Notes: a model not told the origin generated them from the letters alone. 64,000 nt of DNA from Mesorhizobium sp. B4-1-4 (GCF_006439395.2 NZ_CP083950.1:5693001-5757000), one strand, 5' to 3'. Counted from the first letter of the stretch, positions 1-8,909 are shown. Program-made: numbers and translations.

Positions 1-1
1 C

Positions 2-61
2 CGGGTCAACGAGGAACGGGGTGCTGCGGAAGCGGCGGTGCCAAGCATCGTGTTTGAGTAG
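2..61 (+). CDS. C-terminal tail of an unidentified protein (cut by window edge)
   Basis: The first 60 bases read open in frame 2 and end at a TAG at 59-61. The last residues are VPSIVFE. The codons have the G/C-ending bias of the neighbours, and the other two forward frames give unlikely Cys/Arg-rich peptides, so this is probably the end of a real gene that starts left of the window. Nothing in 19 residues allows a family call. The CoxG-like gene downstream is on the opposite strand and is separated by a palindromic repeat. Confidence 0.35.
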   Translation, partial: RVNEERGAAEAAVPSIVFE

Positions 62-75
62 TTTTCTGCTTGGTT

Positions 76-257
76 GGCGCCGCCCCTCATCCGCCTGCCG
101 GCACCTTCTCCCCGTATAGTGACGGGGAGAAGAGACTGGCCTCAACCTCGGCGCCTAACCTGCCATGCCGGTGATTGGCGGAACCGTCGGCGCGGGCTTC
201 TTTCCCCCCGTCACTATACGGGCAGAAATGCCCGGCAGGGCAATGATGGGCGGCGCC
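76..257. repeat. Intergenic inverted repeat, family C, copy 1
   Basis: The left arm starts at GGCGCC (76-81), runs through CCTCATCCGCCTGCCGGCA and contains CCCGTATAGTGACGGG. The right arm (about 197-257) repeats this in reverse complement with mismatches and ends in GGCGCC at 252-257. A related but shorter element lies at about 32110-32228. No plausible gene lies within it. It looks like a non-coding dispersed palindromic repeat of the kind common between rhizobial genes. Confidence 0.8.
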
Positions 258-293
258 GGCCCTAAATTGCTAGGGCCTTCAAGCGAGCCGCAA

Positions 294-746
294 CTAAGGC
301 GCGCCCACTTTCTCCCCAAAGTTGGAAAAGAATTGCCCAGCCAGTTTCTTCGATGTCGACGCGATCAGCCGGCTGCCGAGCTGGGCGATCTTGCCGCCGA
401 CATCGGCCTTGGCCGCGTATTTCAGGACGGTGGCGTCCGGCCCATCCTCGGTCAGCGTCACGTCGGCGCCGCCCTTGGCGAAGCCGGCAACGCCGCCCTT
501 GCCTTCGCCCTGAATGGTGTAGGCATGTGGCGGCTTCAGGTTTTTCAGCGTCACTTCGCCGTTGAAGGTCGCCTTGATCGGCCCGATCTTCAACACGACC
601 GTCGCCGTCAACTCGGTGTCCGATTTCTTCTCCAGGCTCTGGCAGCCGGGAATGCTCTCCTTCAGCACCGCCGGATCGTTCAGAGCCTCCCAAACTTTCT
701 GGACGGGTGCGGCGATGCGTTCCTCGCCTTCGATCACCAAAGCCAT
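294..746 (-). CDS. CoxG-like SRPBCC protein (CO dehydrogenase subunit G family)
   Basis: This 150-residue protein fits the CoxG/SRPBCC fold. It has the N-terminal I-E-G-E-E-R-I-A-A-P-V strand, the P-G-C-Q-S-L-E segment after the first helix, and the family's C-terminal helix with SRLIASTSKKLAGQFF. CoxG proteins accompany molybdenum hydroxylases of the CO/xanthine dehydrogenase family and help with membrane attachment or maturation. The start at 746 was chosen over a start 6 codons upstream because a strong GGGAGG lies 5 bases before it. No hydroxylase subunit genes are visible here, so the partner may be left of the window or elsewhere. The family assignment is good; the role of this orphan copy is not shown. 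Confidence 0.85.
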   Translation of the reverse strand: MALVIEGEERIAAPVQKVWEALNDPAVLKESIPGCQSLEKKSDTELTATVVLKIGPIKATFNGEVTLKNLKPPHAYTIQGEGKGGVAGFAKGGADVTLTEDGPDATVLKYAAKADVGGKIAQLGSRLIASTSKKLAGQFFSNFGEKVGAP

Positions 747-870
747 CAAAACCTCCCGGACCACCGATGTCGGATTGGTCCTAGCGCGCGGCCAGATACA
801 TGTCTATCGCACCAAAGTCCGGATTCAGATCACGCGTGCCCCTTGCCTGCATCCGCGCGTTGTCATATCG

Positions 871-885
871 ATTTGTCATACAAAT
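871..885. promoter_or_regulatory. Candidate FadR/GntR-type operator upstream of the pentonate dehydratase
   Basis: ATTTGTCATACAAAT is a perfect 6-base inverted repeat with a 3-base centre. Its core TTGTCATACAA fits the TNGTNNNACNA pattern known for FadR-subfamily GntR repressors. It ends 9 bases before the dehydratase start, where it would block initiation. No GntR gene of this subfamily is in the window. Confidence 0.6.
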
Positions 886-894
886 ACGGAGACC

Positions 895-2703
895 ATGATG
901 GCTGGCGCCCCCACACACAAGAAAAAATTTCGCTCGCAGGAGTGGTTCGACAACCCCGATAACCCGGGAATGACGGCGCTCTATCTGGAGCGTTACCTGA
1001 ATTACGGACTGACGCGCGCCGAACTGATGTCGGGCAAGCCGCTGATCGGCATCGCCCAGACCGGCTCGGATCTTTCACCTTGCAACCGCCACCATATCGA
1101 GCTTGCCAAGCGCGTGCGCGAAGGTATCGTCTCGATGGGCGGCATTCCCTTCGAATTCCCCTGCCATCCGATCCAGGAGACCGGCAAGCGCCCGACCGCG
1201 GCGCTTGACCGCAACCTCGCCTATCTCAGCCTCGTCGAGGTGCTCTACGGCTATCCGCTCGACGGCGTCGTGCTGACCATCGGCTGTGACAAGACGACTC
1301 CAGCGCTCCTTATGGCGGCGGCCACCGTCAACATCCCGGCCATCGCGCTGTCGGTTGGCCCGATGCTCAATGGCTGGCACAAGGGCAAGCGCACCGGTTC
1401 CGGCACCATCGTCTGGGAGTCGCGCCAGCGCCTGTCGGCCGGCGAGATCGACTACGACGAGTTCATGGACATCGTCGCCTCCTCGGCGCCCTCCACCGGC
1501 TACTGCAACACCATGGGCACGGCGACCACGATGAATTCGCTGGCCGAGGCGCTCGGCATGCAACTGCCGGGCTCGGCCGCCATCCCGGCGCCCTACCGTG
1601 AGCGTGGCCAGATCGCCTACGAGACGGGCAAACGCATCGTCGACATGGTGCACGAGGATCTGAAGCCCTCCGACATCATGACGCGCAAGGCCTTCGAGAA
1701 CGCCATCGTCGTCAATTCGGCGATCGGCGGCTCCACCAACGCGCCGATCCATCTCAACGCCATTGCCCGCCATCTCGGCGTGCCGCTCGACAATGATGAC
1801 TGGCAGAAAATCGGCCTCAACGTGCCGCTCATCGTCAACCTGCAGCCGTCGGGGGAATATCTTGGCGAGGACTATCATCATGCCGGCGGCGTGCCGGCGG
1901 TGGTGGCCGAACTCATGAAAGCTGGGCGTCTGCCGCATCCCGACGCCATGACCGCCAACGGCAAGACCATCGGCGACAATTGCCAGGGCGCCGTCAACGA
2001 GAATCCTGATGTCATCCGCAGCGTCGACAAGCCGCTCAAGGCCAATGCCGGCTTCATCAACTTCAAGGGCAATCTGTTCGATTCGGCGATCATGAAGATG
2101 AGCGGCATCTCGCCGGAGTTCCGCGAGCGCTACCTGTCCAATCCGAACGATCCGGAAGCCTTCGAGGGCAACGCCATGGTTTTCGACGGGCCGGAGGACT
2201 ATCACGCCCGCATCGACGATCCGGCGCAAGGCATCGATGAGCACACGATCCTGTTCATGCGCGGCGCCGGTCCGGTCGGCTATCCCGGCGGCGCCGAAGT
2301 CGTCAACATGCAGCCGCCGGCCTATCTGATCAAGAAGGGCATCCATTCGCTGGCCTGCATCGGCGACGGCCGCCAGTCCGGCACGTCGGGCTCGCCATCG
2401 ATCCTGAACGCCTCGCCCGAGGCCGCGGTCGGCGGTGGGCTGGCCCTGCTCAAGACCGGCGACCGGGTCCGCATCGATCTCAGGAAGGGCACCGCCGACA
2501 TTCTCGTCACCGATGACGAGATCGCGCGGCGCCGCGCCGAACTGCAGAACAATGGCGGCTACCACTATCCGAAGCACCAGACGCCATGGCAGGAGATCCA
2601 GCGCGGCATGGTCGACCAGTTCTCAGGTGGCATGGTGTTGAAGCCCGCCGTGAAATACCAGGATGTCGCGCACACCATGGGCATTCCCCGCGACAATCAC
2701 TGA
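895..2703 (+). CDS. IlvD/Edd-family pentonate dehydratase (xylonate/arabonate type)
   Basis: This 602-residue protein is an Fe-S dehydratase that would convert a sugar acid such as D-xylonate or L-arabonate to the 2-keto-3-deoxy acid. Landmarks are the N-terminal WFDNP and MTALYLERYLNYG, the cluster-ligand region SDLSPCNRHH, the GCDKTTPALLMAA motif, TGYCNTMGTATTMNSLAEALG, and the C-terminal TPWQEIQ and KYQD block typical of the XylD subgroup rather than of IlvD itself. The frame is open upstream to 562, but the start at 895 has GGAG 4 bases before it and matches the family N-terminus. A palindromic operator sits just upstream, which suggests induction by a sugar acid. The exact substrate cannot be read from the sequence. 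Confidence 0.88.
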   Translation: MMAGAPTHKKKFRSQEWFDNPDNPGMTALYLERYLNYGLTRAELMSGKPLIGIAQTGSDLSPCNRHHIELAKRVREGIVSMGGIPFEFPCHPIQETGKRPTAALDRNLAYLSLVEVLYGYPLDGVVLTIGCDKTTPALLMAAATVNIPAIALSVGPMLNGWHKGKRTGSGTIVWESRQRLSAGEIDYDEFMDIVASSAPSTGYCNTMGTATTMNSLAEALGMQLPGSAAIPAPYRERGQIAYETGKRIVDMVHEDLKPSDIMTRKAFENAIVVNSAIGGSTNAPIHLNAIARHLGVPLDNDDWQKIGLNVPLIVNLQPSGEYLGEDYHHAGGVPAVVAELMKAGRLPHPDAMTANGKTIGDNCQGAVNENPDVIRSVDKPLKANAGFINFKGNLFDSAIMKMSGISPEFRERYLSNPNDPEAFEGNAMVFDGPEDYHARIDDPAQGIDEHTILFMRGAGPVGYPGGAEVVNMQPPAYLIKKGIHSLACIGDGRQSGTSGSPSILNASPEAAVGGGLALLKTGDRVRIDLRKGTADILVTDDEIARRRAELQNNGGYHYPKHQTPWQEIQRGMVDQFSGGMVLKPAVKYQDVAHTMGIPRDNH

Positions 2704-2873
2704 TTGTTTGCATCCGCGACAGCGGCGGCTTGATCCTGATCACGCCGCCGCTTGCCATCCTTGACAAGCGCGCCCAACAAATCCACCATCGGGGTAAGGG
2801 GTGTATCGCGACGACCCCGTGAGGCGTCAGCCCAACGTTCGCGTCCAGGCTTCTCTATCAGGAGGTGGACGCC

Positions 2874-3710
2874 ATGCCGTCAACAACCGCTATCACCGTT
2901 CCGCAACTGTCCCGTCTCGTCGGTCTGCCGGGCGCGCCCGCAATCGTCGACGTTCGCACCGATGAAGATTTCGACGCCGATCCGCGCCTGCTGCCGGCTT
3001 CGAGCCGGCGCGATTTCAAAAACGTTTCGACCTGGACATCCGACTTCGCCGGCAAGCCGGTGGTGGTGGTCTGCCAGAAAGGCCGGAAACTGTCGCAAGG
3101 TGTGGCCGCATGGCTGCGGCATGACGGGATTTCCGCCGAAACCCTCGAAGGCGGCTTCGAAGCCTGGCGCGATGCCAAGGGGCTTCTGGTGCATTCAGGC
3201 AAGATACCGTCCCGCGACCCCAGCGGCCGAACCATCTGGGTGACGCGGGCACGCCCGAAGATCGACCGTGTCGCCTGCCCCTGGCTGATCCGGCGTTTCG
3301 TCGATCCTAACGCGGTCTTCCTGTTTGTCGAAGCCGCCGAAGTGCCCGATGTGGCCGACCGTTTTCAGGCCGTGCCGTTCGACATCGACAATGTGTTCTG
3401 GAGCCATCGCGGCGAGTGCTGCACTTTCGACACGATGATCGAGGAATTCGGGCTGGGATCCGAGGCGCTCGATCGCCTTGCCTTGATCGTGCGCGCCGCC
3501 GACACCGCGAGACTCGATCTGGTGCCCCAGGCTGCCGGCTTTCTGGCCGCCTCGCTTGGCCTGTCGCGCATGTTTCGCGACGACCTGGAACAGCTGGAAG
3601 CAGGCATGCTGCTCTACGACGCGTTCTTTCGTTGGTGTCGCGACGCCACCGAGGAAACGCACAACTGGCCCGGTGCAGGCGCGGACAAACAAACGGGGAC
3701 GAGCCGATGA
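2874..3710 (+). CDS. Rhodanese-ChrB domain protein (chromate resistance)
   Basis: This 278-residue fusion has two parts. Residues 1-110 form a rhodanese-like domain with IVDVRT and the active-site loop CQKGRK (Cys about 67). Residues about 120-260 form the ChrB C-terminal domain with PKIDRVACPWLIRRF and the FDTMIEEFGL region. ChrB proteins sense or process chromate and accompany ChrA. The start at 2874 is preceded by GGAGG 8 bases upstream; a GTG three codons earlier overlaps that ribosome site and is less likely. The stop overlaps the chrA start (ATGA), so the two are translationally coupled. The usual ChrB DNA-binding N-terminus is replaced by rhodanese, so a reductive or sulfur-related role is possible. 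Confidence 0.85.
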   Translation: MPSTTAITVPQLSRLVGLPGAPAIVDVRTDEDFDADPRLLPASSRRDFKNVSTWTSDFAGKPVVVVCQKGRKLSQGVAAWLRHDGISAETLEGGFEAWRDAKGLLVHSGKIPSRDPSGRTIWVTRARPKIDRVACPWLIRRFVDPNAVFLFVEAAEVPDVADRFQAVPFDIDNVFWSHRGECCTFDTMIEEFGLGSEALDRLALIVRAADTARLDLVPQAAGFLAASLGLSRMFRDDLEQLEAGMLLYDAFFRWCRDATEETHNWPGAGADKQTGTSR

Positions 3711-5122
3711 ACAAGGCCGAGAGCATCAAGGCGACGCCGGCGAGACTTTCCGGCACGCCGGCTCATGGCATTCCGTTCAGCGAAGCCGTCCGCGTTTGGG
3801 CGCGGGTCGCGGCACTGAGTTTTGGCGGCCCGGCGGGGCAGATCGCAGTGATGCACCGTATCCTCGTCGAGGAGAAACGCTGGATCGGCGAGACGCGGTT
3901 CCTGCATGCGCTGAACTACTGCATGCTGCTGCCAGGTCCCGAGGCTCAGCAACTCGCGATCTATATCGGCTGGCTGCTGCACAAGACCAAGGGCGGGCTC
4001 GTCGCTGGTATCCTGTTCGTGTTGCCTGGCGTCCTTGCCATCATGGCGCTGAGCTGGATTTACGCAATCTTCGGCAATGTCGGCATGGTCCAGGCTCTGT
4101 TCTTTGGATTGAAGGCCGCTGTGCTGGCCATCGTACTTCAAGCTGTGGTCCGGGTCGGCAAGCGGGCGCTCAGGAACAACGTCATGGTGGCGCTCGCCGC
4201 CGCCGCCTTTATCGCGATCTTCTTCTTCCGCATGCCGTTTCCGCTGATCATACTGACGGCCGCGGTGATTGGCTTCATCGGCGGGCGGTCGGAACTGGCG
4301 CCGTTCATGGCCGGCAACGGGCATGGCAAGGTCGGCAGCCAGCAGGTTGCCGATGCCGACACGGCGCTGGGCGAAGACACACCAGTCCATGCGAGGCCGA
4401 CCCTTGGCTGGTCGCTCAAAATCGCCGCCGTGTTTCTGGTGCTATGGTTCACGCCCGTCCTCGGCCTGTTGGCGTTGTTCGGGCCCGGGAATGTCTTTAC
4501 CGACATCGCCATCTTCTTCTCCAAGATGGCCGTGGTGACCTTCGGCGGCGCCTATGCGGTGCTCGCCTATGTCGCGCAGCAGGCCGTCACGACCTATGGC
4601 TGGCTCAAGCCTGGCGAGATGCTCGATGGCCTCGGCATGGCCGAGACTACGCCTGGGCCTTTGATCATGGTTACGCAGTTCGTCGGTTTCATGGGTGCGT
4701 TTCGCGCGCCCGGCACGCTTCATCCGCTCGTTGCCGGAACCCTGGGTGGCCTTTTGACGACGTGGGTCACCTTTACGCCGTGCTTTCTCTGGATCTTTCT
4801 CGGTGCCCCCTACATCGAGAAATTGCGAAGCAACAAGGCGTTGTCCGCCTCGCTCGCGACGATCACCGCCGCCGTCGTCGGCGTGATCCTGAACCTGGCG
4901 GTGTGGTTTGGGCTCCACGTGCTGTTTCGCGAGCTGCATGAAAGGCAAGGTTTCGGCATGAACGTCGACGTGCCGGTGCTGAGTTCAATCAACATCCCCT
5001 CGCTGGTCCTGACGCTGGGGGCATTGCTGGCCGTCTTCCGCTTCAAGGTTGGCATGCTGCCGGCATTGGCTGTCTGCTCGGTGCTTGGAGTGCTCTACGG
5101 CTTCGCCAGCGGCGCGATATAG
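3707..5122 (+). CDS. chrA: ChrA chromate efflux transporter
   Basis: This 471-residue inner-membrane protein is of the long-chain CHR type. Two homologous halves are visible. The first carries SFGGPAGQIAVMH and LLPGPEAQQLAIYIGW near residues 40-85. The second carries VTFGGAYAVLAYVAQQ and ETTPGPLIMVTQFVGF near 275-330. Each half is followed by hydrophobic segments, giving about ten membrane spans. The family exports chromate using the proton motive force. The ATG overlaps the stop of the upstream rhodanese-ChrB gene, so the two form one chromate-resistance operon. Confidence 0.92.
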   Translation: MNKAESIKATPARLSGTPAHGIPFSEAVRVWARVAALSFGGPAGQIAVMHRILVEEKRWIGETRFLHALNYCMLLPGPEAQQLAIYIGWLLHKTKGGLVAGILFVLPGVLAIMALSWIYAIFGNVGMVQALFFGLKAAVLAIVLQAVVRVGKRALRNNVMVALAAAAFIAIFFFRMPFPLIILTAAVIGFIGGRSELAPFMAGNGHGKVGSQQVADADTALGEDTPVHARPTLGWSLKIAAVFLVLWFTPVLGLLALFGPGNVFTDIAIFFSKMAVVTFGGAYAVLAYVAQQAVTTYGWLKPGEMLDGLGMAETTPGPLIMVTQFVGFMGAFRAPGTLHPLVAGTLGGLLTTWVTFTPCFLWIFLGAPYIEKLRSNKALSASLATITAAVVGVILNLAVWFGLHVLFRELHERQGFGMNVDVPVLSSINIPSLVLTLGALLAVFRFKVGMLPALAVCSVLGVLYGFASGAI

Positions 5123-5224
5123 GCGGAGCGATCTCAGCCGCGCCGCAGGCTTGGTCCGTGCCGTGCGCTGACTTTGTATTCCTTTGGCCAACCACCTAAA
5201 TGGTTGGGAGCGGATTGGACAATC

Positions 5225-5623
5225 ATGGCGCAACGACGCTCTTCCCTCGGCTTCCTCGGAATGTTCGGACGCTCGGGAGACCTGAGGCAGCTCGATGCGG
5301 CCTTGCGCGGCGCCGACCTCCACCCCGCCCTCGTGCCGGAGGGTGTGAAACTCACCCTCGTCAATCTGATGAAGGATCGCTGGTCCGACGAACCGCCGCC
5401 ACAGGCCTACCCAGAAGTGGCGCGGCTGTTCAGCTATTGCATTGCCGGGCCGGAAGCATTCGAGCGCTCCCATGGCCCTCAACTGCGGGACGAGGTAGAG
5501 CGCCGGATCGAGGCGGCGGTCGAGGCCGGCGACAGTTTCGATGCCCAGATCGTGCTGATGACGCTGCACGCCAAGCTGATCAACGCCGAGGTAATCGAGC
5601 GCTATGGGCTGGGTGCGGATTGA
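5225..5623 (+). CDS. Small conserved-looking protein downstream of chrA
   Basis: This 132-residue soluble protein has no recognised family. It is mainly helical, with an Arg-rich N-terminus (MAQRRSS, LGMFGRSG), a central FSYCIAGPEAFER segment and an acidic C-terminal helix. The frame is open 17 codons upstream, but the ATG at 5225 gives the most natural start. It follows chrA by about 100 bases on the same strand and is probably part of the chromate operon. No signal peptide or membrane segment is seen. Confidence 0.6.
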   Translation: MAQRRSSLGFLGMFGRSGDLRQLDAALRGADLHPALVPEGVKLTLVNLMKDRWSDEPPPQAYPEVARLFSYCIAGPEAFERSHGPQLRDEVERRIEAAVEAGDSFDAQIVLMTLHAKLINAEVIERYGLGAD

Positions 5624-5649
5624 TTTGGACTATTGGGCGAGCGGAGGCG

Positions 5650-7236
5650 CTACCCGCCCATATTGGCGCGCGGCAGCTTGATCATGTCGCCGAAGCGGGC
5701 GCGTAGTCTGTCGTCGAGCATCTTCGGCACATGGCGCGGGAAACGCTCGGCAAGGACGCGCTTCTTCTCGATGATCGCCCGCTGCAGGATATCGGGCCGG
5801 CCCTTCTCGTTCCATTCCTTCGGCGAAAACCGGTCGCCGACGGCCGGATAGAAATATTCGGTCTGCATCAGCCGCAGCGTCTGTTCGTTGCCGAGATAGT
5901 GGCCTGGACCCCTGAGGCAGACATCAGCGATGGTGTCGATCGACAGCGCCTCGTCGGTCACCTCGATGCCGCGCACGCAGCGCAGGCAATGGCCGAGCAT
6001 GTCATTGTCGATGATCAGGCTTTCCAGGCAGAAGCCGAGCAGCGAGGCGTGCATGCCGGCCGATTCATAGACGAGGTTGAGCCCGGCAAGGCCGGCCATC
6101 ACATCGGTGATGCCCTTTTCATAGCCGGACTGGATATCGGGCAGTTTCGAATCCGTCATGCCGGCCGCCGAACCGCCCGGCAGGTCATAGAACTGCGCCA
6201 TCTGCGCGCAAGCAGCGGTCAAGACCGCCTGTTCGGCAGAGCCGCCCGACATGGCGCCTGTCCTCAGATCCGATACGAACGGCCAGGTGCCGAAGATCGC
6301 CGGATGCCCCGGCTTGATGGCGTTGACATAGACAAGGCCTGCCAGCACTTCGGCCACCGCCTGCACCACGGCGCCCGCGATCGCCGCCGGCGCGGTGGCG
6401 CCTGCCTGTCCGGCCGACAGCAGCAGGATCGGGATGCCGCCCTCGACACAGGCTTCGAGCACGCCGCAGGCGTCCTCGGCGAACTTCATCGGCGGCACGA
6501 CGAAGCAGTTGGAGTTCGACACGAACGGCCTGGCGCGGAAATTCTCCTCGCCGCCGGCGATGGCATAAAGCATTTCCAGTGCCGGCTGGACGTTCTCGCG
6601 CACGGTGAACGAGGTGCCGACATGCTTGGATGTGCCCATCACGCAGGCATAGAGCGTGTTGAAATCCATCTCGAGCGGATCGGGAATGTCGCGCGGCACC
6701 ATCGGCCGCTGGAAGAAATGGATGTTGTCGAGCCCCTCGACGATGCGGGCTGCGTCATAGATGTCCTGCAGCAGCGACTCGCGATATTCGCGCTTCTCGA
6801 CATCGACCAGATGGACGGCGGCACCCGCCGTGCCGTAGTGCACGCGCTTGCCCTGGATCACCATGTCGTGTTTTGGGTCCTGGCCGTGCAAGGTGAAATT
6901 CCGTGCCGCCTTCTTGATCGTATCGAGCACCAGCGCGCGGGGGAAACGGATGCGGCCATCGTCGCCATAGGTGGCGCCTGCCGTGGTCAGCGCCTCGATG
7001 CAGGAGGGAATGGCATTGGCGAAGCCGACCGTCTCCAGCAGCGTCAGCACAGCCTCGTGGATGCGCTCGCGGTCATTGCCGCGCAGGGGGCCGTAGCTGC
7101 CGCCCTCGAGGCCGGCGCGCACCGGCCTGATGTCGTCGGCCAAGGGCGCCGCCCGCATGGCGCGGCGCGCTTCGCGTCCGCCGGAACGGCGCGACCGTTG
7201 ATCCGCCGCGTCCTGCTTTTCAAGAACCACTGACAT
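5650..7236 (-). CDS. MttB-family methyltransferase (non-pyrrolysine; trimethylamine/betaine methyltransferase-like)
   Basis: This 528-residue TIM-barrel protein belongs to the broad MttB superfamily (COG5598). Recognisable segments are HYGTAGAAVHLVD, DNIHFFQRPMVPRDI, MGTSKHVGTSFT, the glycine-rich LSAGQAGATAPAAIAGAVVQ, and SGGSAEQAVLTAACAQMAQFYDLP. The frame is continuous without an amber codon, so it is not a pyrrolysine-type trimethylamine methyltransferase. Members without pyrrolysine demethylate quaternary amines such as glycine betaine. The ATG at 7236 follows GGTGGAG by 8 bases; a GTG at 7248 overlaps that site. A MocR regulator lies directly upstream on the same strand. No corrinoid protein gene is adjacent, so the methyl acceptor is unclear. 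Confidence 0.82.
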   Translation of the reverse strand: MSVVLEKQDAADQRSRRSGGREARRAMRAAPLADDIRPVRAGLEGGSYGPLRGNDRERIHEAVLTLLETVGFANAIPSCIEALTTAGATYGDDGRIRFPRALVLDTIKKAARNFTLHGQDPKHDMVIQGKRVHYGTAGAAVHLVDVEKREYRESLLQDIYDAARIVEGLDNIHFFQRPMVPRDIPDPLEMDFNTLYACVMGTSKHVGTSFTVRENVQPALEMLYAIAGGEENFRARPFVSNSNCFVVPPMKFAEDACGVLEACVEGGIPILLLSAGQAGATAPAAIAGAVVQAVAEVLAGLVYVNAIKPGHPAIFGTWPFVSDLRTGAMSGGSAEQAVLTAACAQMAQFYDLPGGSAAGMTDSKLPDIQSGYEKGITDVMAGLAGLNLVYESAGMHASLLGFCLESLIIDNDMLGHCLRCVRGIEVTDEALSIDTIADVCLRGPGHYLGNEQTLRLMQTEYFYPAVGDRFSPKEWNEKGRPDILQRAIIEKKRVLAERFPRHVPKMLDDRLRARFGDMIKLPRANMGG

Positions 7237-7295
7237 GGAGCACTCCACCTTTCCTGGAAGCAGGGCAGCGGTTGGTCCACCATCGGCTGCTTCTT

Positions 7296-7309
7296 CCCCT
7301 TTGTGCCAC
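7296..7309 (-). promoter_or_regulatory. Candidate MocR box upstream of the MttB-like gene
   Basis: On the minus strand this reads GTGGCACAAAGGGG. An almost identical GTGGCACAAGGGG lies at 8968-8980, upstream of the MocR gene, and a shorter TTGGCACAG is at 7326-7334. MocR regulators bind repeated short boxes near their own and target promoters, so the shared motif is a plausible operator. This is inference from two sites. Confidence 0.35.
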
Positions 7310-7415
7310 GACTATGCCGCCGGTATTGGCACAGCCTATGAGCCAGCCAATCCGGTTGAGTATGCCAGGGCTAAAGGGAGCCGAAGCCGCCGCTAGCGGT
7401 TCCCGTAGGAGGGGA

Positions 7416-8909
7416 TCAGGCGGCGGCGGGCCTGCGTCCGGCGGCCGTGGCGAGTTCACGGATGCCGGGCTCGATGTGCTGCAGTGCGATTGAGGAGATG
7501 CCCAACCGCATGAAGCGCGAAGGCTTTTCGGTGCGGTCGAAGAAGCGGTCGCCCGGCTCGATGATGACGCTGCGCGAGGCGGCGGCCTCGGCCAGGCCGC
7601 GGGAATCGGTACCCCGCGGCCCCTCCAGCCAAAGCGACGTGCCGCCGGCCGAGTCGGTCGAACGCCATTCCGGCAGGAAAGCGGAAATCGCATGGACCAG
7701 ACGCTTGCGCCGTTCGTCGAAGGCGGAGGACAGCCGCCGCACCAGCGCTTCGTGATGGCCGAGCGACAGGAACAGTGCCACGGCGCGCTGGTTGTTGGCC
7801 GGCGGATGGCGCAGCATGAAGCGGCGCAACGCCCTGAGTTCCGCGATCAGTCCAGCCGAGGCCACGATGTAGCCAAGCCGCAGGCCCGGAGCCAGTGTCT
7901 TCGACATCGAGCCGACATAGACGACGCGGCCGGAACGATCGAGGCTCTTCAGCGCCTGCTGCGGCGCCTCATCGAGAAGCTGGCTGTCATAGCCGTCCTC
8001 GATGATGATCTGGTTGTGCCGGTTGGCGCGCGCCAGAAGGTCCTGCCGGCGCTCCGCCGACAACGGCACCATGGTCGGGCAGTGATGGCTGGGCGTGACG
8101 AACACGAACCCGGAATCATTGGGAATAGAAGAGGTTACGATACCGGACTGGTCGACCGGCACCGGCTGGATATCGGCCCCGGCAAGCCTGAAGATCGAGC
8201 GCGCGTCGGGGTAGCCAGGATCTTCCATCGCCACTTTCGATCCCTTGGTCATCAAAAGCGACGCCAGCATGTAGAGCGCGTTCTGGGCGCCGAGCGTGAC
8301 GATGATCTCGTCGGGATTGGCGAAGATGCCGCGCCTGGGCAGCAGCCGCGCCTGGATCTGCTCGATCAGCAGCGGATCGTCGCGATCGACCATGTCGGAC
8401 GCCCAGTTGCGGATCTCGAGCACGGCCAGCGCCATGCGGTTGCATTCGCGCCATTCGGCGGTCGGGAACAGCGCCGGGTCGAACTGGCCGTAGACGAAGG
8501 GGTAGGACGACTTGATCCAGTTCTCGTGCTTGGCCGGCGGCGGCATGTCGCTGGCCGCGATTTGCCGGCGTGCCTTCCAGTCGATCTCGTTGGCCTGGTC
8601 GGGCACCTTCTGGTGCGGCTTGGCGGGGGTCGCCAGCACGTCGGGATTGACGAAATGGCCGCGCCGCTCGCGCGCCACCAGGAAACCCTGGTCGACGAGC
8701 TGCTGGAAGGCCAGCACCACGGTTCCGCGCGCCACGCCGAGTTTCTCGGCCAGGATCCGGCAGGAAGGAAGCGGCATCGAAGCGGCGATCTGACGGTCGA
8801 GAATGGCGGCCACGATGGCTTGGCGGATCTGCGCCTGCAGGGTCTGGCCGGATTCAGCCGAAATCCGGAACAAGCCGGACCATATCGCCGTGTCGTTTCT
8901 CTGTGGCAT
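7416..8909 (-). CDS. MocR-type GntR/aminotransferase transcriptional regulator
   Basis: This 497-residue protein has a GntR winged-helix domain at residues 15-80 (PSCRILAEKLGVARGTVVLAFQQLVDQGF) followed by a class I aminotransferase-like domain. The PLP lysine lies in YVGSMSKTLAPGLRLGY, and other landmarks are EDPGYP and EDGYDSQ. MocR proteins sense PLP-linked or amine ligands. The start at 8909 was chosen for the GAGGAACA ribosome site; the frame is open further upstream without support. It lies immediately upstream of the MttB-like gene on the same strand and probably controls it. Confidence 0.92.
   Translation of the reverse strand: MPQRNDTAIWSGLFRISAESGQTLQAQIRQAIVAAILDRQIAASMPLPSCRILAEKLGVARGTVVLAFQQLVDQGFLVARERRGHFVNPDVLATPAKPHQKVPDQANEIDWKARRQIAASDMPPPAKHENWIKSSYPFVYGQFDPALFPTAEWRECNRMALAVLEIRNWASDMVDRDDPLLIEQIQARLLPRRGIFANPDEIIVTLGAQNALYMLASLLMTKGSKVAMEDPGYPDARSIFRLAGADIQPVPVDQSGIVTSSIPNDSGFVFVTPSHHCPTMVPLSAERRQDLLARANRHNQIIIEDGYDSQLLDEAPQQALKSLDRSGRVVYVGSMSKTLAPGLRLGYIVASAGLIAELRALRRFMLRHPPANNQRAVALFLSLGHHEALVRRLSSAFDERRKRLVHAISAFLPEWRSTDSAGGTSLWLEGPRGTDSRGLAEAAASRSVIIEPGDRFFDRTEKPSRFMRLGISSIALQHIEPGIRELATAAGRRPAAA

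Noticed and set aside
76..257. CRISPR array at the palindromic repeats
   Set aside because: There are no regularly spaced short direct repeats with unique spacers and no cas genes.
562..894. Upstream extension of the pentonate dehydratase frame
   Set aside because: The extension is antisense to the CoxG-like gene and contains none of the family's N-terminal features. The ATG at 895 has a ribosome site and the expected start.
1075..2577. 500-codon minus-strand open frame opposite the pentonate dehydratase
   Set aside because: The product is an Arg/Asp/Gly-rich sequence with no family features, and it is fully antisense to a clear gene. This is common in GC-rich DNA.
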